The notes under the pieces were generated by a model that was not told the DNA's origin, searched no databases, and was given only the letters and a program-made list of their open reading frames with translations. Shown here piece after piece: positions 37,170 through 47,020 of a stretch of DNA of 64,000 bases. The stretch lies in assembly GCA_937872385.1 (NCBI GenBank), contig CALMSO010000027.1, positions 186,001 to 250,000 on the forward strand, given 5' to 3'. The DNA is from an uncultured Saprospiraceae bacterium. GTDB lineage: Bacteria > Bacteroidota > Bacteroidia > Chitinophagales > Saprospiraceae. The position numbers were made by a program, and so were the translations under genes. Position 1 is the stretch's first letter; every line of letters begins with the position of its first letter.

Positions 37170-40100
37170 ATGAGAGCTATTCTACTCGCGTGTCTATTAC
37201 TATGCGTGTGCTGCAGCATCCTTTCCGCACAAGAACGCACCATTCGAGGCAAGGTCACCGACGCCAATCGGGAAGCACTAATCGGCGTCAATATTCAGGT
37301 GAAAAATACGACCAAAGGCACCGTCACCGAGATAGACGGCAGCTACGAATTGGAAGGGGTAGCACCCACCGACGTGCTGGTGGTTACTTACATTGGGATG
37401 CTCCGGCAGGAACTTCGGGTGGGCAATCGTAGCACGATTGACATTACCATGAGCGAAGACGCCAACCAACTCGATGAAGTCATTGTGGTGGGCTACGGTA
37501 CTACGCGCCGGCGCGACGTGATGTCTTCCATTGCATCAGTAAGCGCCGAAGAAGTGAGCCGGATGCCAGTAGCCAGTATTGACCAAGCAATACAAGGGCG
37601 TGCCGCCGGGGTGCAGGTTATCAAAAATACTGGCGCGCCGGGCGGGGGCGTATCCATTAGGGTGCGCGGCACAGGCTCCATCAATGGCAACCAAGAACCC
37701 CTCTACGTAATAGATGGCGTACCGATTAACAATACTTTTAGTGGTTCGACTACACCGGCCGGGGCCAATTTTAACTATGGAGGTCAGGCTGGCAATGAAG
37801 TAATTAATGGTTTGGCGGGTATCAATTTCGATGACATTGAGTCCATCGAGATATTGAAAGACGCCGCTTCTGCCAGTATTTATGGGGCCCGAGCCGCCAA
37901 TGGCGTAGTACTCATCACTACCAAACGCGGGCAGGTTGGGCGTTCGCAAATCAGCATCAATTCCTACTTTGGTTTCCAAAATCTTGCTCGCCGGTACGAC
38001 CTGCTCAATGCACAGCAGTTTGCTGCGGTAGTCAATGAAGCCCAAGTTAGAGCTGGTGCCCTCGATCCTGTGTTCATCCGCGATACCCCATTCGATACCG
38101 ACTGGCAGAACGAAATCTTCCGCACCGCGCCGATGGTCAATACTTCGCTATCGTTTTCCGGCGGATCCGACAAGACGCAGTACCTCGTGTCCTTATCCTA
38201 TTTCAACCAGCAGGGTATTGTGATCAATTCTGGCTTCGACCGCGTAGGCTTCCGTACCAATTTAGACCATAAAATCAGCGATCGCTTCAAAGTAGGCACT
38301 AATTTGTTTTTGAGCTACAGCAATAGCCAACGCTTGCGCAACACGGGCGGGCCCAATGTGCAAGACGATTTCAATGGCAACGCGGTGTTCGGCCCCAGTG
38401 TCATTGCTTCGGCGCTTACCGCCAGCCCACTTATTCCGGTTTTTGATCCGAATACAGGTTTCTACGCAGCAGATACGCTCAACTCTATTAAGAATCCGGT
38501 GGCATTGGCCCGCGAACTCGACCTGAACTCCTACAGCTTGCGTGCTTTAGGCAACTTTTTTGCCGAACTCGAATTGATAAAAGGCTTGCGTTTTCGCACT
38601 AACCTGGGCGCAGATATCCGCGACGAGAATGAAGAATTTTTCTTCGGCGAAACTCCGGGCGTGGGCGGTAGCGGGCGTTTGCAGCGGCGGAGCTTTCGCG
38701 AATTAATCTGGTTATCAGAGAATTATCTAACTTACAATACCAAATTAGGCGAAAGCCATTCGATAGAACTACTCGGCGGCGCGAGCTTTCAGAAGTCTGT
38801 CAACGACGGCTACACCATTGGTTTGGGTAGTATCATTGGTACCCAAGTGACTAACCTGAGCGCCAGCAACGACATTTTGGCTCCTTATTCCGACCCCGAC
38901 AACACCTGGGCCATGGTCTCGTACTTCACGCGGGCACGCTACGATTTTCAAAACAAATACTACTTTTCTGGCACTATGCGCGTGGACGGCTCGTCGCGGT
39001 TTGGCCCCAATCGTCAGTATGGTTTCTTTCCTTCGGGTTCGTTGGGCTGGCGCGTGTCAGAAGAAGCGTTTTTCGGCAACCTGAAATCTGCCATCAATGA
39101 GCTGAAAGTGCGCGGTAGTTACGGCCTTACCGGCAATGACCAGATACCACCCTTTGGCTGGCGGGCTTCAGCGGTGCAACTCAATACGAACTACATCGGG
39201 CAAATCGGAACGGTGCCTATTTCCATTCAAAACGAGGACTACTCGTGGGAAAGTACCGTGCAATTGGACGTTGGTGTGGACATTGGTTTGTTTGAAGACC
39301 GCTTTGGCCTCGTGGTGGATTATTATAAAAAAACCTCGCGCGATTTGCTGCTGTTTGTGCCGCTGCCGCAAACAACGGGCTTTGGTTCGGCGTTGTCTAA
39401 TATTGGTTCTATCGAAAATCGGGGCTGGGAATTTGGCCTCACCGGCCGCCTGATTGATACCCGCAATTTTAGCTGGAGCGGCAATTTTAATATCACGTTT
39501 AATCAAAATGAAGTGCTCGAACTCGTTGGGGGACAAGACGTTACAAGTGGCAGCTTTGGTTATGCGAATGTAGCACGCGTGGGGCTGCCTATTTCCTTTC
39601 AGTTATTCCGGCTCGAAGAAACAGTGGACCCCGTGACGGGCAACCGGCGAGTGCGCGACCTGAATGGCAATGGCATCCGCGACGCTGGCGATATTGAAAT
39701 CGTTGGCAGCCCGCTACCCAAGCATTTTGGTGGCTTTTCCAATAATTTCCGCTATAAAAACTTCGATGCCAATTTGTTTTTCCAATGGTCGTATGGCAAT
39801 TTGATCATCAACAACACCCGCAGTTTTATTCAAAACGATGGAAAATCTACCATCAATCGAATTGGCACTAACCTCAGCACAGAAGCGCTCAACCGCTGGC
39901 AGCGCGAAGGCGACGTGACGAATTTTCCAGCCATTGACTACACCAACAATCAAAATGTGGTGAATGGACTCAGCGCGGCAGGTGTGCCCACCGACCAAAA
40001 CCTCGAAGACGGCTCGTATCTGCGCCTGAAAAACTTGACTATTGGCTACACGCTGCCCAAAACATTATTGACGAAATGGGGCATGAGCTCGGCACGTATC

Positions 40101-40256
40101 TATTTCACTGCCAATAACTTATTGACTTTTACCCGCTATTCGGGCTACGACCCGGAAGTGAATCATAATACGCTGACCAACCTTGCAGTAGGCTACGACG
40201 ACGGTACCTATCCGCAGGCGCGGGTTTTTCTTTTTGGTTTTAATGTAAATCTGTAA
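37170..40256 (+). CDS. SusC/RagA family TonB-linked outer membrane transporter
   Basis: 1028 residues. Signal peptide to about residue 20, CarboxypepD_reg domain at 22-100 (IRGKVTDANREALIGVNIQV), the SusC-type TonB box region DEVIVVGYGT near 107-116, the plug with IRVRGTGSINGNQEPLYVIDG and the ILKDAASASIYGARAANGV motif that defines the RagA class, then the barrel ending in NVNL. It imports oligosaccharides or peptides across the outer membrane with TonB energy, together with the SusD lid encoded 4 bp downstream. Heads a four-gene operon ending with a GH31 enzyme, which favours glucans or related glycans as cargo. Confidence 0.95.
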   Translation: MRAILLACLLLCVCCSILSAQERTIRGKVTDANREALIGVNIQVKNTTKGTVTEIDGSYELEGVAPTDVLVVTYIGMLRQELRVGNRSTIDITMSEDANQLDEVIVVGYGTTRRRDVMSSIASVSAEEVSRMPVASIDQAIQGRAAGVQVIKNTGAPGGGVSIRVRGTGSINGNQEPLYVIDGVPINNTFSGSTTPAGANFNYGGQAGNEVINGLAGINFDDIESIEILKDAASASIYGARAANGVVLITTKRGQVGRSQISINSYFGFQNLARRYDLLNAQQFAAVVNEAQVRAGALDPVFIRDTPFDTDWQNEIFRTAPMVNTSLSFSGGSDKTQYLVSLSYFNQQGIVINSGFDRVGFRTNLDHKISDRFKVGTNLFLSYSNSQRLRNTGGPNVQDDFNGNAVFGPSVIASALTASPLIPVFDPNTGFYAADTLNSIKNPVALARELDLNSYSLRALGNFFAELELIKGLRFRTNLGADIRDENEEFFFGETPGVGGSGRLQRRSFRELIWLSENYLTYNTKLGESHSIELLGGASFQKSVNDGYTIGLGSIIGTQVTNLSASNDILAPYSDPDNTWAMVSYFTRARYDFQNKYYFSGTMRVDGSSRFGPNRQYGFFPSGSLGWRVSEEAFFGNLKSAINELKVRGSYGLTGNDQIPPFGWRASAVQLNTNYIGQIGTVPISIQNEDYSWESTVQLDVGVDIGLFEDRFGLVVDYYKKTSRDLLLFVPLPQTTGFGSALSNIGSIENRGWEFGLTGRLIDTRNFSWSGNFNITFNQNEVLELVGGQDVTSGSFGYANVARVGLPISFQLFRLEETVDPVTGNRRVRDLNGNGIRDAGDIEIVGSPLPKHFGGFSNNFRYKNFDANLFFQWSYGNLIINNTRSFIQNDGKSTINRIGTNLSTEALNRWQREGDVTNFPAIDYTNNQNVVNGLSAAGVPTDQNLEDGSYLRLKNLTIGYTLPKTLLTKWGMSSARIYFTANNLLTFTRYSGYDPEVNHNTLTNLAVGYDDGTYPQARVFLFGFNVNL

Positions 40257-40260
40257 TCAG

Positions 40261-41778
40261 ATGAAAAGAATACACATTTCCCTGCTTTTATTGGCTTTGG
40301 CCGGTTTGTTAGTGACTTGCCGCGATCTGCTCGACGTAGCGCCCAACGACCGCATTGACCTCGATTCTTTCTATACATCGCCTTCCGATGCTGAGGCCGC
40401 GTTGATTGGGGCTTATAATTATACGTTTCGCAGCGATTTGCTAAGCAACATCATTTTCTACAGCAATCGTTCGTCCGATGATCTGACGGCGCCTTTAGAA
40501 GGCCGCCAGAGCGACCCGCTGATGTTTCGTCCGGCGCTCAATTCGGGTAGCGGCGAGCCAGCTGGGCTGTGGCGCGCCAGTTATGAAGCATTGGCTACCA
40601 TCAATTTGCTGCTGGAACGTGCTCCCGCCATTAACGAAAACCTTTTTAACAATGCCAATCCGGGCAGTGGTACCATTCAAGTAAACCGGAAGGCTGCATT
40701 GCTGGGCGAAGCACATTTTCTACGGGCATTCATTTATTATCATTTGGTGCAGTTTTTTGGAGATGTGCCGCTGATTATCGAATTTCCGAAAAGCTCGCGC
40801 CCGGAAGACAATCGCGTGCCGCGCACCCCGCAAGCACAGGTGATGCAACAGGTGATGAACGACTTAGATTTTGCTACCGAAAATCTGCCTTGGAATCATA
40901 ACAATCTTGGCGTACTCGATGCCGACCAACTCATCCAGAGCAAGGGCCGCGCTACCAAAGGGGCGGCGCTGCTGCTGCGGGCGCGCATCCATCAGCAAAA
41001 CCGGGAATGGCAGAAAGCCATTGACTTGTGCCGGGAAATTATGAATTCTGGTCAGTTCCGATTGGTAGAGCGCTGGGTGACAATTTTTGATGCTGGCAAT
41101 GGCTCGCAAAATACTTCTGAATCCATTCTGGAAACACAAACGCGCACCGGCCCCGGCGAATTTAACAATACCGGAGGCTACGCTTGGTTTCATCAAGATG
41201 GGCGCCCCCGGCGCGGTGCTACCCTGGAGGCTTACAATCTTTTTGAAGGTACAGCCGCCGAACCACGCGACGTACGCAAGGTCTTTTCTATGTCACAACG
41301 CACCGACAATCCCGACCAGATTTATGCTGTAAAATATGCCAATTCTTTCCCTTGGTGGGCACCAGAAGACCCCTTCAACTTTGTGCCGATGCGCCTGACC
41401 GAGTGCTATCTCATTATTGCCGAGGCATTGAATGAACTGGGTTTCCCTAATGACGAAGCCATGGCATACATCAACCTAATCCGCGAGCGCTCGAAAGACC
41501 TCAACTTTACAACGGGCCCGATTCCTGGTGTAGAGCCGTTTTCGTTTGCCGATATTCGTAGCCAAGCAGAATTTCGACAGAAAATACGCGAAGAGCGCCG
41601 CCGCGAGCTGATGTTTGAAGGGCACCGCTTTTTCGACCTGATGCGCTACGATGCTATGGACAATGGCGACCGCACCATGAAGGCACTGGGCCTGACCTCG
41701 CCAGACAAACTGATGTTTCCCATTCCGGAAAGTGAATTGGTGAACAACCCGCTGCTAACGCAGAATCCGGGCTATTAA
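40261..41778 (+). CDS. SusD/RagB family nutrient-binding outer membrane lipoprotein
   Basis: 505 residues. The lipobox LLVTC gives a lipidated Cys20, followed by RDLLDVAPNDRID, a typical SusD beginning. TPR-like helices with ALLLRARIHQ and the C-terminal signature REERRRELMFEGHRFFDLMRY identify the family. It caps the SusC transporter from outside and binds the glycan. The 4 bp gap to susC means tight coupling. Confidence 0.95.
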   Translation: MKRIHISLLLLALAGLLVTCRDLLDVAPNDRIDLDSFYTSPSDAEAALIGAYNYTFRSDLLSNIIFYSNRSSDDLTAPLEGRQSDPLMFRPALNSGSGEPAGLWRASYEALATINLLLERAPAINENLFNNANPGSGTIQVNRKAALLGEAHFLRAFIYYHLVQFFGDVPLIIEFPKSSRPEDNRVPRTPQAQVMQQVMNDLDFATENLPWNHNNLGVLDADQLIQSKGRATKGAALLLRARIHQQNREWQKAIDLCREIMNSGQFRLVERWVTIFDAGNGSQNTSESILETQTRTGPGEFNNTGGYAWFHQDGRPRRGATLEAYNLFEGTAAEPRDVRKVFSMSQRTDNPDQIYAVKYANSFPWWAPEDPFNFVPMRLTECYLIIAEALNELGFPNDEAMAYINLIRERSKDLNFTTGPIPGVEPFSFADIRSQAEFRQKIREERRRELMFEGHRFFDLMRYDAMDNGDRTMKALGLTSPDKLMFPIPESELVNNPLLTQNPGY

Positions 41779-41838
41779 GCAAGACCCATTGGTTGTACAA
41801 TAAAACCAGCACATCAACATTAGCAAATTGATTGACGT

Positions 41839-42861
41839 ATGCAAAAGTTACAATACTTCTTCCTGCTTGGTGCGGCTTTGCTGCTTTGGCGATGCGATGA
41901 CGGCATTGAGATCAGAGACCCCGGCGAGCCGCCCGTGGCGGATTTTATTTTTCAAACAGACGTAAACAACCCGCGCCGGATAAACTTTGCTTCTACTTCG
42001 CAGAATGCTACCGTTATCAGTTGGAATTTTGGTGATGGCATTGGCCGCTCTTCGCAGCAGTCCACCTCGTATGTATATCCTAAAAACGGCACCTACGAAG
42101 TAGCGCTCACCGCGAGCAATTTGGCAGGTATTCATACCAAACGCGCCACCATCACCGTAGAAGGCCCCGTAGCGCCTACCGCCGATTTTGCCTTGAGTTT
42201 TGAAAACATTCAGAACAACCTGCAAGTGCGTATCGTCAATCGCTCGGAAAATGCCCGAACCTACAACTGGCAATTTGGCGATGGCAATACCTCCACCGCT
42301 GCCGAGCCGGGGCTTTACACCTATGCTCAGCCCGGCACTTATACTATCCAGTTGGATGTAGTGGGCGAAAGAGAAAACCTGACCGCACGGCGGCGCCTCA
42401 CCTTATTGGTACTCGACAATCGTCAACTGAGCGGCCCCACCAGCAAAACTTGGCAGTTTTTCACCGGCGAACGCAACGGGCTGCCCGGCTACTACGTCAC
42501 GCGCAATGGTTTGTTTGCTTTTGCTACGCAATTTAAGGATTGCGAATTGGACGATGAATATACTTTTACGGCCAACGGCAACTACGACAACGACAATAAG
42601 GGCACGGCCCGACTCTTTAGTCAGGGGGGCGAGTGTCGCACTTTCCCCAATCCGGCGCCTACGCGCTTCAGCTTGCAACGCACCTCGCTCACGAACTTTC
42701 AGTTGGAAGTGGGCAACTCCTATCTTGGCGATGCAGAAACCAATACCTTGTACCGTTTGGTAGAATTATCAGAACAATTTCTGGTGGTGCAATACGAAAA
42801 AAACAACCCCCTCAATCCTGCCCAACGCGACGTGGTCATCATGACGTTTCAACCAAAGTAA
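41839..42861 (+). CDS. PKD-domain lipoprotein in SusE-like position
   Basis: 340 residues. Lipobox-like ALLLWRC with Cys19, then two PKD domains (about 32-112 and 114-200) with the signature ISWNFGDG and YNWQFGDG. The C-terminal part (205-340) is a lipocalin-like or family-specific beta domain containing SKTWQFFTGERNGLPGYY and a DDEYTFTANGNYDND segment, similar to surface glycan-binding proteins encoded after SusD. The position, 60 bp after susD and before a glycosidase, supports a role in holding the polysaccharide at the cell surface. Confidence 0.75.
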   Translation: MQKLQYFFLLGAALLLWRCDDGIEIRDPGEPPVADFIFQTDVNNPRRINFASTSQNATVISWNFGDGIGRSSQQSTSYVYPKNGTYEVALTASNLAGIHTKRATITVEGPVAPTADFALSFENIQNNLQVRIVNRSENARTYNWQFGDGNTSTAAEPGLYTYAQPGTYTIQLDVVGERENLTARRRLTLLVLDNRQLSGPTSKTWQFFTGERNGLPGYYVTRNGLFAFATQFKDCELDDEYTFTANGNYDNDNKGTARLFSQGGECRTFPNPAPTRFSLQRTSLTNFQLEVGNSYLGDAETNTLYRLVELSEQFLVVQYEKNNPLNPAQRDVVIMTFQPK

Positions 42862-42930
42862 TTTGCAATGGGTAGAAAAATGGATAGCGTAATAAATACA
42901 TCAGCATAGCAGCTAAATGGTAAATAAAAA

Positions 42931-45126
42931 ATGGTAAATCCTTACTTCTGGCGCCTGGCATTGCTATTAATCGCACAGCTTCCGACCCTTTGCGTAGCAT
43001 TCTTTTCTTTGCAAATAGCTGTGGCACAGCCAGTTCCGTCTGATGTAATTGTATTGCCCGTGCGGCAAAGCACGGTGCACCCCGGCTGGGAGGAGCGCGA
43101 ATATTATACCGGCATGGTATTAGCCATGAATGCAGATTCGGTTCAAAATTTTATTCAACTTGATGTGCGCATACCGGCGGCGGGCACGTACTATCTTTGG
43201 GCTTTAGCCGCCAGTAGCCGCTATGATACAAGTGCGAATAACCTGTTGAAAGTCAGGGTAGAAAATCAAACTGCCCAACTTCGCGTCAAAAATACCCGCG
43301 CCACCGAATGGAGCAATCTACCGGCTTCTGCCAATGAGCGTTCTGTACTCTCATTTGCGCAAAGCGGCACCTATACCCTGCGCATAGAAGGGCAACCGCA
43401 GCCGCAGCATCGTATTTTCCTCGATCATATCTTACTGACTACCAATGCGAATTACCAACCAGCGGGGTACGTGAGTGATAATCGCGGTGTGCCGCTGCCT
43501 CCCGCTTGGGCCTTTGGCGTGGTATATGGCGGCTACACCAATCAAGCAGACACCCGCGCCCGCGTGGAGCGCCTTATAGCTGAGGATTATCCGATTGACG
43601 GCTACTGGGTGGATTCCTGGTTTTGGGATTATCAGCGCCGGGGCAAGGGGCCCAAAGGCTACCTCGATTTTGTAGGCGATACGGTCGCGTTTCCGAATGT
43701 GGCAGACTTATGGAGCTTTATGGATGCCAATCATGTAAAATCCGGTATCTGGGTTTGGAATACCATTCTGAAAAATGGTAACGAGCCTGTTTTTCAAGAT
43801 TTTACGCAGCGCGGTTTTTTCAAAAATGTAGAACTAAACACCATCGGCTGGCACAATGAAGGCAACAACTCGCTCGACGGCATCATTGATTTTACGAACG
43901 AAGCGGCGGTGCGCTACTGGCAGCAGCAGTTGCAACCGTTTTTCGATAAAGGGCTGGATTTTCTCAAGCTCGATCGCTCCTCGGCAGCGCCCTACCTGCG
44001 GGCAGCTTACAATCTAACTCGCGGCCAAAACCGGCGCGGCTACATCTTGTCACATTTGCACAGCACCTACGATCCGGCAAGTAAACAATACCCAATTAAA
44101 TGGACCGGCGACGCCAAAATCGCTTGGTCACAACCCGACTACCCCGACCTCGGGCAGTATGCCATGGGAGGTCTCAAAGAAAATATTGCCATGCTGGCCA
44201 ATCCGCTCAAGACTACCTGGGATGTGCCTTACCTCGCGCACGATGCAGGCGGCTATAACTTCTTTGGCAGCCAAGACATGAGCGACGAACTCTACATGCG
44301 CTGGACGCAATTCAGCCTCTTTACGCCCATTACGCAGGTGTTTTCCACTGCCGATAATCCTACGGCCAATATGCCTTTCCACTTTTCCGAGCAGGCGCAA
44401 GCGAACTTCCGCTACCATGCCCACTGGAAAATGCGGCTTTTCCCGTATTTGTACAGCTACGCGCACGTTTTGCATCGCAGGGGTGAAAAAATCACACGCG
44501 GCGACGGCGGTCAGCACCCTTGGCAATATCTGTTGGGCGAATCCTTGCTCGTAGCGCCAGTTTATGAACCTGGGGCGCGCACCTGGCGCTTGTGGTTGCC
44601 GCCGGGGCGTTGGGCCGACTGGCACACCCGCACGGTATATGAAGGCAATCGCTATTTAGATATGCCCACGGAAATGGATCGGCTACCACTTTTTGCGAAA
44701 GCGGATGCTATTATTCCCCTACGCGCTTACACTCGCGCCATTGAATCGGGCAATAACAATTTGCTTACGCTGCTGGTTTGCGAACCCGGCGAGGCCGCTA
44801 CTTTTACTTTGTATGAGGACGACGGAGTCAGTGAAGCGTATCAGCAAGGTGAAGTCGCCCTGACTACTTTTGCTTATCGCAAAAAAGGCAAGCGTATTTT
44901 ATTGGAAATCAGTAAAATAGAAGGTAATTATTCTGGAATGCCTGCAACACGCAGTTATCAGGTTGAATTGGGTAAAACCGACACCAAGCAGGTGCGCGTG
45001 AACGGTCGAAAGCTGCCGCGCTTGCGCAATGCCGCCCAGTCGAGTTGGGACGTAGCAGATGGCGTACTTCGTATTTCTCTGCCCGAATATGCTCGAAATC
45101 AGTCAATTCTCATTTCTATTCGGTAA
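42931..45126 (+). CDS. GH31 family glycoside hydrolase (alpha-glucosidase/alpha-xylosidase type)
   Basis: 731 residues. A signal peptide (to about residue 33) is followed by a beta-sandwich that looks like a carbohydrate-binding module (about 38-175: AAGTYYLWALAASSR, IFLDHILLTT). The catalytic barrel has GYWVDSWFWDY, the nucleophile region FLKLDRSS (Asp348), the acid/base region WTGDAKIAW (Asp394) and the GH31 blocks HDAGGYNFF, RFRYHAHWK-like NFRYHAHWKMRLFPYLYSYA and LLGESLLVAPV. A distal beta domain closes the protein. It releases alpha-linked sugars, probably in the periplasm; exact linkage unknown. Last gene of the SusCD operon. Confidence 0.9.
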   Translation: MVNPYFWRLALLLIAQLPTLCVAFFSLQIAVAQPVPSDVIVLPVRQSTVHPGWEEREYYTGMVLAMNADSVQNFIQLDVRIPAAGTYYLWALAASSRYDTSANNLLKVRVENQTAQLRVKNTRATEWSNLPASANERSVLSFAQSGTYTLRIEGQPQPQHRIFLDHILLTTNANYQPAGYVSDNRGVPLPPAWAFGVVYGGYTNQADTRARVERLIAEDYPIDGYWVDSWFWDYQRRGKGPKGYLDFVGDTVAFPNVADLWSFMDANHVKSGIWVWNTILKNGNEPVFQDFTQRGFFKNVELNTIGWHNEGNNSLDGIIDFTNEAAVRYWQQQLQPFFDKGLDFLKLDRSSAAPYLRAAYNLTRGQNRRGYILSHLHSTYDPASKQYPIKWTGDAKIAWSQPDYPDLGQYAMGGLKENIAMLANPLKTTWDVPYLAHDAGGYNFFGSQDMSDELYMRWTQFSLFTPITQVFSTADNPTANMPFHFSEQAQANFRYHAHWKMRLFPYLYSYAHVLHRRGEKITRGDGGQHPWQYLLGESLLVAPVYEPGARTWRLWLPPGRWADWHTRTVYEGNRYLDMPTEMDRLPLFAKADAIIPLRAYTRAIESGNNNLLTLLVCEPGEAATFTLYEDDGVSEAYQQGEVALTTFAYRKKGKRILLEISKIEGNYSGMPATRSYQVELGKTDTKQVRVNGRKLPRLRNAAQSSWDVADGVLRISLPEYARNQSILISIR

Positions 45127-45174
45127 TAGGGCAGTGACCGGGTGACTCCAAGCCACTCGGCCACTGGTAACGCA

Positions 45175-45666
45175 CTATTTCAATACATAACGAACACTCA
45201 ACGCACCGTAGCCACCACCAAAGCCGCTGCCGAATCCGTTGACAAAGAAGGTCGGTACCCAGTCGAGCGAAGCATTGATGGGCGCATCCTTAAATTTGTA
45301 GTCAAGCCCCAACACACCAAGGATGCCGAAGCTGGTATTGGTACCTGCATCTCCAACAAAGGTACTTCTAAAATTCCAGAAAAACACAGAAGCGCCACCG
45401 CCGTAGTACCAGCTCAGTCCGTCTAATTCGGAAATCGGGTTGTGTACCTGATACATCGCGCCGAGGTTGACCCAGCTGTAGCCAGAGAACCCACGGAAGC
45501 CCGCGAAGGCTTCGACGGCTCCTTTTTCGCTTAGAAACGTTTTGTAAGACACTGAAGCAGGATAGCCCAAACGCAGGCCAATAGCGGAGTTATACTCCTG
45601 AGCCTGAGCGGCGAAATTGCAGGCAAATAATAGCACTGCCAAGAAAAGTAAGGTTCTGATTTTCAT
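45175..45666 (-). CDS. Small outer-membrane beta-barrel protein
   Basis: 163 residues. The signal peptide MKIRTLLFLAVLLFACNFAAQAQ is followed by alternating strands such as SAIGLRLGYPASVSYKTF and GAVEAFAGFRGF, ending in VRYVLK. This is the layout of eight-stranded barrels of the OmpX/OMP_b-brl type, common and functionally uncharacterised in Bacteroidota. It is convergent with the GH31 gene and probably independent of that operon. Confidence 0.7.
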   Translation of the reverse strand: MKIRTLLFLAVLLFACNFAAQAQEYNSAIGLRLGYPASVSYKTFLSEKGAVEAFAGFRGFSGYSWVNLGAMYQVHNPISELDGLSWYYGGGASVFFWNFRSTFVGDAGTNTSFGILGVLGLDYKFKDAPINASLDWVPTFFVNGFGSGFGGGYGALSVRYVLK

Positions 45667-45797
45667 TTTGCAATATTTTTTGGTTTTAAGATAGGTTAAA
45701 GATACAGCAAATTGCAGGACTTGTAGTGCTCGACTGCCCGTATTTTATTTTTTTGCAAGCGTTGTAATTACAATATTATGCTGGTCGCTTATTGTCT

Positions 45798-46841
45798 TTA
45801 CTCGATTTCGAGGTTCGGAAACAGCGTTTGGCTGCGGCCCGGCGGCACCACGCCGAGGTGTTTGTAAGCTTTTTCGGTGGCTTCGCGGCCGCGCGGCGTA
45901 CGCTGGATGTAGCCTTCCATGATGAGAAATGGCTCGTGCACTTCCTCGATGGTGCCAGCTTCTTCGCCCACAGCGGTAGCGATGGTGCTGATGCCTACCG
46001 GGCCACCCTTGAATTTATGAATGATTGTGGACAAAATTTTGTTGTCCATTTCGTCTAATCCGTGCTCGTCCACGTTGAGTGCAGCGAGTCCATATTTTGC
46101 AATTTCGGCTTCAATGGTGCCGTCGCCTTTGATTTGGGCAAAGTCGCGGATGCGGCGTAATAAGGCATTGGCAATACGCGGCGTACCTCGGCTACGGCGG
46201 GCTATTTCGTGTGCGCCTTCGGGCGTGATGGGCACTTTCAGGATGTCGGCTGAGCGATGAATGATGCCTTCCAAGGTTTTTACATCATAATAATCGAGAT
46301 GGCAATTGATGCCAAAACGAGCGCGCATCGGTGCGGTGAGCAAGCCCATGCGCGTGGTAGCGCCCACGAGTGTAAAAGGATGCAACGTAATTTGAATACT
46401 GCGTGCGCTGGGGCCGCTGTCAATCATTATATCAATGCGATAATCTTCCATTGCTGAGTAGAGGTACTCCTCCACGACGGTATTGAGCCGGTGAATTTCG
46501 TCAATAAATAGCACATCACCTTCTTCCAGGTTGGTGAGCAGCCCGGCTAAGTCGCCCGGCTTTTCGAGCACGGGGCCGGAGGTCATTTTCAAATTGGCAC
46601 CCAGTTCAATAGCAATAATATGTGAGAGTGTCGTTTTGCCCAAGCCCGGTGGCCCATGCAGCAGCACATGGTCGAGCGCCTCGCCGCGTTGTTTGGCAGC
46701 CGCGATGAAAACGTGCAGGTTGTCTACAATTTTGGGCTGCCCGCTGAAATCCTGTAAGGCCTTGGGGCGCAGCGAGGTTTCCAATTGCTGTTCCTCCGGA
46801 TTCAGATTCGACTCGCTCGGGTCTAATAATGGATTCATCAT
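45798..46841 (-). CDS. ruvB: Holliday junction branch migration DNA helicase RuvB
   Basis: 347 residues. AAA+ core with Walker A GPPGLGKT (63-70), Walker [10 protein letters not shown], sensor 1 GATTRMGLL and the arginine-finger region APMRARFG, then a winged-helix end with [13 protein letters not shown], which contacts DNA. It drives branch migration with RuvA in recombinational repair. The gene is divergent from icd. Confidence 0.97.
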   Translation of the reverse strand: MMNPLLDPSESNLNPEEQQLETSLRPKALQDFSGQPKIVDNLHVFIAAAKQRGEALDHVLLHGPPGLGKTTLSHIIAIELGANLKMTSGPVLEKPGDLAGLLTNLEEGDVLFIDEIHRLNTVVEEYLYSAMEDYRIDIMIDSGPSARSIQITLHPFTLVGATTRMGLLTAPMRARFGINCHLDYYDVKTLEGIIHRSADILKVPITPEGAHEIARRSRGTPRIANALLRRIRDFAQIKGDGTIEAEIAKYGLAALNVDEHGLDEMDNKILSTIIHKFKGGPVGISTIATAVGEEAGTIEEVHEPFLIMEGYIQRTPRGREATEKAYKHLGVVPPGRSQTLFPNLEIE

Positions 46842-47020
46842 GAATGATTAACTTGCGGTTTTACAGCGTACTGTATCAGAAAAAACGGGCATCTAATGTT
46901 TTAAAATCGAGCTTTCAAGCCCTCATAAAACGAATAAATGCTTACTTTTACCAGCCATTAGCGAAAATTTATCTACACATTTTTTGTCAAACAAACAACC
47001 TAACAAAATACAACAAAAAA

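Noticed and set aside
46844-47020. N-terminal extension of isocitrate dehydrogenase
   Set aside because: The extension is unlike the family and would leave no room for the divergent promoters; the ATG at 47021 gives the normal N terminus.
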